Part shown: piece by piece, positions 33,775 to 37,988 of the stretch | How the letters are laid out: each line of letters starts with the position of its first letter | Position numbering within the stretch: the stretch's first letter is position 1 | Assembly (NCBI GenBank): GCA_016928315.1 | Contig: JAFGKZ010000245.1 | Span: 1 to 37,988, forward strand | Reading direction: 5' to 3' | DNA length: 37,988 nt | From: Calditrichaceae bacterium | GTDB lineage: Bacteria > Calditrichota > Calditrichia > Calditrichales > Calditrichaceae | Notes under the pieces: model-generated | Seen by the model: the letters and a program-made list of their open reading frames with translations, nothing else | Told to the model about the DNA's origin: nothing | Database searches by the model: none | Made by a program: the position numbers and the translations under genes

Positions 33775-34815
33775 TTACCCGGGGATAATAATTTTAACAG
33801 TGGTGCCCATTCCTGGCGTTGATTCTAATTCAATACATCCCTGGTGTGATTCGATTATTTTTTTTGCATTAGCCAGACCAAAACCACTATGGCCGTTTTC
33901 TTTTTGCGTTGTAAAAAAAGGATTCATAACTATTGGTAAATAATCCTTATTTATTCCAACTCCTGTGTCCATTACATCTATAATGGTCCAGGTTTTAGTA
34001 AAAAAAGGAGAAACCGATGGGTATTGCGATATACGGATTTTTAGTTTGGATAAATTCTTATCAACGGCATCAATTGCATTTTGTACAATTTCATTAAATG
34101 CCATAGCAAATAATTCTACATCTACTGATATATCAATAAAATCGTATGAAATATCCAGATCTATAATAGACGATTCAACTCCGGCAATTTGCAGCGATGA
34201 TTCCAGCAATTCCTTAATTGACACATTGGTTTTCATTAAATCACACTCACGAGTCCAAAACAGAAAATTTTTATTCACCTTTTTCTGATATTCTATTCGA
34301 CGACTCAACTGATTACTTTTATCAGTATTGGCAGTAAGATTGATAATGGACTGAATATCGTGCATTAACTGAGATGCCAGCCCGGCATGTTGTTCATTTA
34401 TCTGAATAATAGCTTTATTTATACTGTTGCTTAAAATGCTTTCCTGAAAATTCCATAACTGTAATATTGATTCAATATCTTCTTTAATTGAAAGTTCGGA
34501 AAGATATAACTTACCATTGCCTGTAGCTAAAATTGAATTAAAAAAGTAATAATTATATTTTTTACTTTTAATTTTATTTATATTTACATTTTGTCCAACT
34601 GATTTGAAAATATCATCCTGAATTTCATCCAATTCGATTTTAGAATGAGATGGGTAAATAAGATTATAGGGCTGGGGATGGGTTCGGTGATGGATTATGG
34701 TAAATTCATTACAACGTAATTCATCTTTAAAATACTGAATGCTGTAGTCAGTTAAATCCTGGATGCGCTCTATATTTGCTAATCCGGAAATATATTTTTT
34801 TTCTATTTCAATCAT
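33775..34815 (-). CDS. Soluble sensor histidine kinase
   Basis: A 346-residue kinase with no transmembrane segment. Residues about 1-130 form an unrecognised, possibly GAF-like, sensor domain. The phosphorylation site is most likely His152 in LASQLMHDIQSII. The ATP-binding domain has the N box NEIVQNAIDAVD (241-252), G1 DTGVGI (283-288), the F box NPFFTTQ (298-304) and G2 GFGLANAKKI (311-320). It phosphorylates presumably the NtrC-type regulator encoded next. The start ATG overlaps the end of mazG by eight bases, tying its expression to that gene. The signal is unknown and must be cytoplasmic. Confidence 0.88.
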   Translation of the reverse strand: MIEIEKKYISGLANIERIQDLTDYSIQYFKDELRCNEFTIIHHRTHPQPYNLIYPSHSKIELDEIQDDIFKSVGQNVNINKIKSKKYNYYFFNSILATGNGKLYLSELSIKEDIESILQLWNFQESILSNSINKAIIQINEQHAGLASQLMHDIQSIINLTANTDKSNQLSRRIEYQKKVNKNFLFWTRECDLMKTNVSIKELLESSLQIAGVESSIIDLDISYDFIDISVDVELFAMAFNEIVQNAIDAVDKNLSKLKIRISQYPSVSPFFTKTWTIIDVMDTGVGINKDYLPIVMNPFFTTQKENGHSGFGLANAKKIIESHQGCIELESTPGMGTTVKIIIPG

Positions 34816-35590
34816 TTTCTAAATTTTTTGCATCATTCCAGTGCTGGTCTAAAGTATCAAGCGATTGTTCTTTCATTAATTTAGGATTGTTTTTATACTG
34901 TTTCTCAATATATTGAAATCGTCGGATGAATTTTTGATTTGTTAACCTTAAAGCATCTTCCGCTAAAATTTTGCAGAACCGGGCTAAATTAACCATACTA
35001 AATAATAAATCCCCAAATTCTTTTTTAATTTCTGTTTGATTGTTATCTTTTAAGGCTTGTTTGAATTCCTGCCACTCTTCCTCAATTTTATCTATTACCG
35101 GATTAATTTCTGTCCAATCAAAACCAACGGTTGCTGCTTTTTGCTGGAGCCGCTGAGCCTGCAGCAGAGCGGGTGCTGATTTTGGAATGCCTGCTAATAT
35201 AGATTTCCGGTTTTCTTTTATCAGCTTGTTATGTTCCCAGTTATCCTGCACTTCGTTGGCAGAATTAACCTGTGTATCAGCAAATACATGCGGATGCCGG
35301 TGTACCAATTTTTCAGCGATACCATCAATCACATCCGTAAAATCAAATTCACCGGCGCCTGAAGCAATCTCACTGTGAAAAATGATCTGCAGAAGCAAGT
35401 CACCCAATTCAGAAGATAAAGCACTCCAGGATTCCGAATCGATAGTTTCCAAAACCTCGTAAGCTTCTTCGAGCAGATATTGCTTTAACGTATGATGAGT
35501 TTGTTTGGCGTCCCATGGGCATTCATCCCGCAGGCGTTTCATTATCTCCAACAATTCATCGATGTTATATTTTTGCCCGGTTCTTTGCAT
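34808..35590 (-). CDS. mazG: Nucleoside triphosphate pyrophosphohydrolase MazG
   Basis: A 260-residue enzyme that cleaves nucleoside triphosphates to monophosphates and pyrophosphate. It has two MazG repeats as in E. coli: the first with CPWDAKQTHHTLKQYLLEEA and the metal-binding EEAYE...SELGDLLLQIIFH, the second with KIEEEWQEFKQALKD...EFGDLLFSMVNLAR. The tail region with a NQKFIRRFQYIE segment is typical. No good Shine-Dalgarno is seen. It lies 18 bases after the FAH-family gene and overlaps the kinase gene. It removes damaged or surplus NTPs and modulates (p)ppGpp-linked stress in other bacteria. Confidence 0.93.
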   Translation of the reverse strand: MQRTGQKYNIDELLEIMKRLRDECPWDAKQTHHTLKQYLLEEAYEVLETIDSESWSALSSELGDLLLQIIFHSEIASGAGEFDFTDVIDGIAEKLVHRHPHVFADTQVNSANEVQDNWEHNKLIKENRKSILAGIPKSAPALLQAQRLQQKAATVGFDWTEINPVIDKIEEEWQEFKQALKDNNQTEIKKEFGDLLFSMVNLARFCKILAEDALRLTNQKFIRRFQYIEKQYKNNPKLMKEQSLDTLDQHWNDAKNLEND

Positions 35591-35608
35591 ATATGTTTTT
35601 AATTCAGT

Positions 35609-36262
35609 TTAAATGATTTTTGTTTTAATCTCGGCGATATCTGATATGCTGGCTTCAATCTGATCGCCTTCATTAAGCGGACCTACGCCTTCAGGAGTTC
35701 CGGTAATAATTAAATCACCCTCAGTAAGTGTAAAAAACTGACTAATATAGCAGATTAGAAACGGAACTTTAAATATCATATTTGCTGTGCTGCTGTTCTG
35801 CCGTTCGTTACTATTTACAATTAATTTTAAATTTAGATTGTTATAGTCCTTAATAGAGTCTTTTTGTACAAATGATGAAACCGGACAGGAGTGATCAAAT
35901 CCTTTGGCAATAGCCCAGGGTAATCCCGCAGATTTCGCTTTGCCCTGAATATCACGAAGAGTTAAATCCAGAGCTAATCCAAATCCGGCAATGTAATCTT
36001 CTGCGGATTCAACAGGAATGTTACTGCCTGCTTTGCCGATACAAACGGCCAGTTCAATTTCGTGATGCACCGATCCATAGTTTTTAGGAATGGGAATGGG
36101 CTGCGTGATATCATGCAGCGAAGAATTTGGTTTTAGAAAAATTACAGGTTCTTTCTGCGGTATGGATTTCATCTCATCAATATGTTTAACATAATTCAAT
36201 CCGATACCTATAATTTTTGACGGTATCATTTCCAAGCCATTACTAAATTTTATTTTATTCAT
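35609..36262 (-). CDS. Fumarylacetoacetate-hydrolase-family enzyme
   Basis: A 217-residue protein of the FAH family, which contains hydrolases, hydratases and oxaloacetate decarboxylases acting on beta-diketo acids. Conserved elements are IGIGLNYVKHIDEMK, EPVIFLKPNSS, the metal-binding VHHEIELAV, LALDLTLRDIQGKAK, WAIAKGFDHSCPVS and the final ITGTPEGVGPL. The size fits the short YcgM/FAHD1-like branch, probably an acylpyruvase or oxaloacetate decarboxylase. GAGGAC precedes the ATG, seven bases after the homoserine dehydrogenase gene. The substrate cannot be told from sequence. Confidence 0.87.
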   Translation of the reverse strand: MNKIKFSNGLEMIPSKIIGIGLNYVKHIDEMKSIPQKEPVIFLKPNSSLHDITQPIPIPKNYGSVHHEIELAVCIGKAGSNIPVESAEDYIAGFGLALDLTLRDIQGKAKSAGLPWAIAKGFDHSCPVSSFVQKDSIKDYNNLNLKLIVNSNERQNSSTANMIFKVPFLICYISQFFTLTEGDLIITGTPEGVGPLNEGDQIEASISDIAEIKTKII

Positions 36263-36269
36263 ACAGTCC

Positions 36270-37568
36270 TCATAATATTCTAAAATATTTTATTTCATCC
36301 CGGACTAACTCCAATTTCGAAATCTCGGTGATTGCGTTAATAACATCCTGCTCTATGGCATCATCAATTAAAATATGTACAAAGCCCGTTTTTTCCGGTG
36401 AATCTTTTTCAACCTCAGCATGAGCAGATCCAATATTAATATCATAATTTCCAAGAACGGTTGCAATAGAGCCGATAACGCCGGGTTTGTCGTGGCAGGG
36501 AAATCGCACATAATATGATGATCGTATCTCTTCAATGGGCATCACAGATTTCTCATTCCAGTCAAGCCGGTAGGTGCCTTTTCTTGGTGAATGATAAACC
36601 AAGTTGGCAATTTCTACAATATCTCGTATAATAACACTACTGGTCGCTTCAATTCCAACGCCCTTCCCATAAAGCATGTAATTGCCAATTAAGTCGGTTT
36701 CAATTAAAAACGCATTATATCTGCCTTTAACCGAAATTAGTGGATGGTCTTTTGCTACAAGAGTTGGATGGACACGGATCTCAAATTTATCAGGATGGTC
36801 CTTTAAAATGGCTAATAATTTGATTTCATATCCCAGGTCAGATGCATGACGCACGTCATCTGCTGAAACCGAGGAAATGCCTTCAGCATGGATATGTAAA
36901 TAACTGACATCTATACCAAATGCTGCGGCAGCGATAATGGATACTTTCTGCGCGGCGTCAGAACCCTCGTAATCAATGATCGATAACGATTCAGAAATTT
37001 CCTGTATTTGAGGTGATTTTAGCACTTCAGAAAGCGAAAGGCCGGTTTTACTCATTTCTGATAGTATAAAATTAGATGTGCCGCTTAAAATGCCGATGAC
37101 ATAATTGACTTTATTGGCTATCAGATCTCGCTGGATGGCGCTGATGATAGGGATGCCGCCGCCCAATGACGGTTCCGGCAGAATATATACTTTGTGCCGA
37201 TCAGCTAAATCAGCTAAATCATGCATTTTTGAAGCAAGCAGCGTTCGATTTGCAGAAACAATGTGTATTTTATTTGATACAAGCTGCTTAATAATTGAAA
37301 ATGTTGGTTCGATTCCCCCGATTGCATCCACGGCAATATCAATAGATTTATCAGAGATTATATCCTCAACATTAGTTGTTAACAACGAGGTATCCACGGC
37401 TCGGTCGCGTTTAAAATGTGGATTTTGGATGAGTATTTTTTTGAGACGTAATTCAAAACCGGTTTCATCTTTTATCTTCTGCTGTTTTTCTTTTAATACT
37501 TTCAGGAAACCGGTGCCGAGTTTTCCCAGTCCCAGTAAAGCAACATTGATCACTCTTTTTGTTGGCAT
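36270..37568 (-). CDS. hom: Homoserine dehydrogenase with ACT domain
   Basis: A 432-residue enzyme that reduces aspartate semialdehyde to homoserine, on the path to threonine and methionine. The nucleotide-binding motif is GLGKLGTGFLKVL (13-25). The substrate domain has SANRTLLASK, GGGIPIISAIQRDL and LSGTSNFILSEM, and the conserved YEGSDAAQKVSIIAAAAFG. The C-terminal ACT domain (about 350-432, RFPCHDKPGVIGSIATVLG) is the usual threonine feedback site. It starts 12 bases after exbD and is followed at seven bases by the FAH gene. Neither aspartokinase nor homoserine kinase is next to it. Confidence 0.94.
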   Translation of the reverse strand: MPTKRVINVALLGLGKLGTGFLKVLKEKQQKIKDETGFELRLKKILIQNPHFKRDRAVDTSLLTTNVEDIISDKSIDIAVDAIGGIEPTFSIIKQLVSNKIHIVSANRTLLASKMHDLADLADRHKVYILPEPSLGGGIPIISAIQRDLIANKVNYVIGILSGTSNFILSEMSKTGLSLSEVLKSPQIQEISESLSIIDYEGSDAAQKVSIIAAAAFGIDVSYLHIHAEGISSVSADDVRHASDLGYEIKLLAILKDHPDKFEIRVHPTLVAKDHPLISVKGRYNAFLIETDLIGNYMLYGKGVGIEATSSVIIRDIVEIANLVYHSPRKGTYRLDWNEKSVMPIEEIRSSYYVRFPCHDKPGVIGSIATVLGNYDINIGSAHAEVEKDSPEKTGFVHILIDDAIEQDVINAITEISKLELVRDEIKYFRIL

Positions 37569-37580
37569 TGTATATTCTCA

Positions 37581-37979
37581 CTAAGGTTTTACGGTCGATA
37601 CAATAATTTTATAAATTCCCTGCTGGCGCAATAAATCCATTATTTCAATCACCATACCATGCGATACATCAGTATCAGCTTTGAGTACAATACTTTTATC
37701 TTCTTTAAAATTAGTCAGATTTTGTAATTCGGTGATCAGGTTATTCGTTGAGACAATTTCATCATTCAAAAAGAGATTTTTATCCTTATCCACATATATG
37801 ATGATTTTTTGCGCTGTGTGTCCCTCCGAACTTTTTGCTTCCGGCAATTTCAATTCAATACCCGGCTGTTCAAGAAAGGTTGATGAAACCGTAAAAAAGA
37901 TAATCAGAATAAATAAAACATCGATAAGCGAAGTAAGATTTAATGTAACCTTTCGCTTTTTTTGATTGGATAGCTTCAT
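37581..37979 (-). CDS. ExbD/TolR-family biopolymer transport protein
   Basis: A 132-residue inner-membrane protein. One transmembrane helix near the N terminus (about 16-34) carries the essential Asp20 in LTSLIDVLFILIIFF, which conducts protons with the ExbB/TolQ partner; the periplasmic domain follows (IIYVDKDKNLFLNDE, VLKADTDVSHGMVIEIMDLL). It energises outer-membrane transport or envelope constriction. GGGAA precedes the ATG. It is the first visible gene of the minus-strand operon; an exbB/tolQ gene may lie just beyond the window end at 37988. Confidence 0.92.
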   Translation of the reverse strand: MKLSNQKKRKVTLNLTSLIDVLFILIIFFTVSSTFLEQPGIELKLPEAKSSEGHTAQKIIIYVDKDKNLFLNDEIVSTNNLITELQNLTNFKEDKSIVLKADTDVSHGMVIEIMDLLRQQGIYKIIVSTVKP

Positions 37980-37988
37980 AATGTTCCC

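Noticed and set aside
37105-37584. 159-codon frame opposite homoserine dehydrogenase
   Set aside because: Shadow frame; the minus strand encodes a complete conserved enzyme.

Overview
The window reads as a moderately AT-rich chromosome segment from an uncultured or little-studied Gram-negative bacterium of the FCB group (Calditrichota, KSB1, Marinimicrobia or Ignavibacteriota-like). This is inferred from four secreted proteins with C-terminal tails of the PNPFNP / FlgD-like sorting type, several FadL/PorV-type outer-membrane barrels, lipoproteins with clear lipoboxes, and short palindromic repeats scattered between genes. No rRNA, tRNA, CRISPR array or phage gene was seen. All family calls come from reading motifs; no database search was possible.

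Layout. 545-3446: three envelope genes (FlgO/CsgG-like lipoprotein, a membrane protein, an SH3-membrane-zinc-ribbon protein). 3599-4546: an EamA-type exporter. 4766-9269: an L-arabinose operon in the order araB-araD-araA plus a HAD phosphatase, facing a lipoprotein aldose 1-epimerase (9309-10451, minus strand). 10672-15953: secreted endonuclease I, a FadL-like porin followed by a GDSL lipoprotein, and a TlpA-like thioredoxin. 16168-18069: htpG. 18182-23826: three secreted multidomain proteins with sorting tails. 23821-24985: a small four-helix-bundle gene between two blocks of convergent tandem repeats. 25012-31400: a + strand operon with three outer-membrane proteins, one of them carrying N-terminal helix-hairpin-helix modules, and a secreted 5'-nucleotidase. 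37979-31509 (minus strand): exbD, homoserine dehydrogenase, a FAH-family enzyme, mazG, a soluble histidine kinase and an NtrC-type regulator, followed by a small transcription unit behind a sigma-54-type promoter.

Two parts deserve most attention. (1) The four-helix-bundle gene with its repeats resembles a mobile cassette: 46/72-bp direct units on one side of a short spacer, 10-bp-periodic inverted units on the other, and the whole arrangement present both before and after the gene. It recalls the stem-plus-ORF layout of 23S rRNA intervening sequences but has no rRNA around it. (2) The minus-strand end looks like a self-contained signalling circuit: kinase, NtrC-type activator with a GAYTGA loop, two 17-bp dyads spaced 33 bp apart, a GG-N10-GC promoter, then a 71-residue protein, a receiver-like protein that has lost the phospho-acceptor Asp and conserved Lys, possibly a 30-residue membrane peptide, and a hairpin terminator.

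A second theme is nucleic-acid and sugar scavenging: secreted endonuclease I, 5'-nucleotidase, a helix-hairpin-helix barrel protein, arabinose catabolism and mutarotation. A third is how often palindromes and repeats overlap the ends of genes: the HAD stop codon, the lamin-tail protein stop codon, the NtrC-type stop codon, and an in-frame palindrome inside the endonuclease tail.
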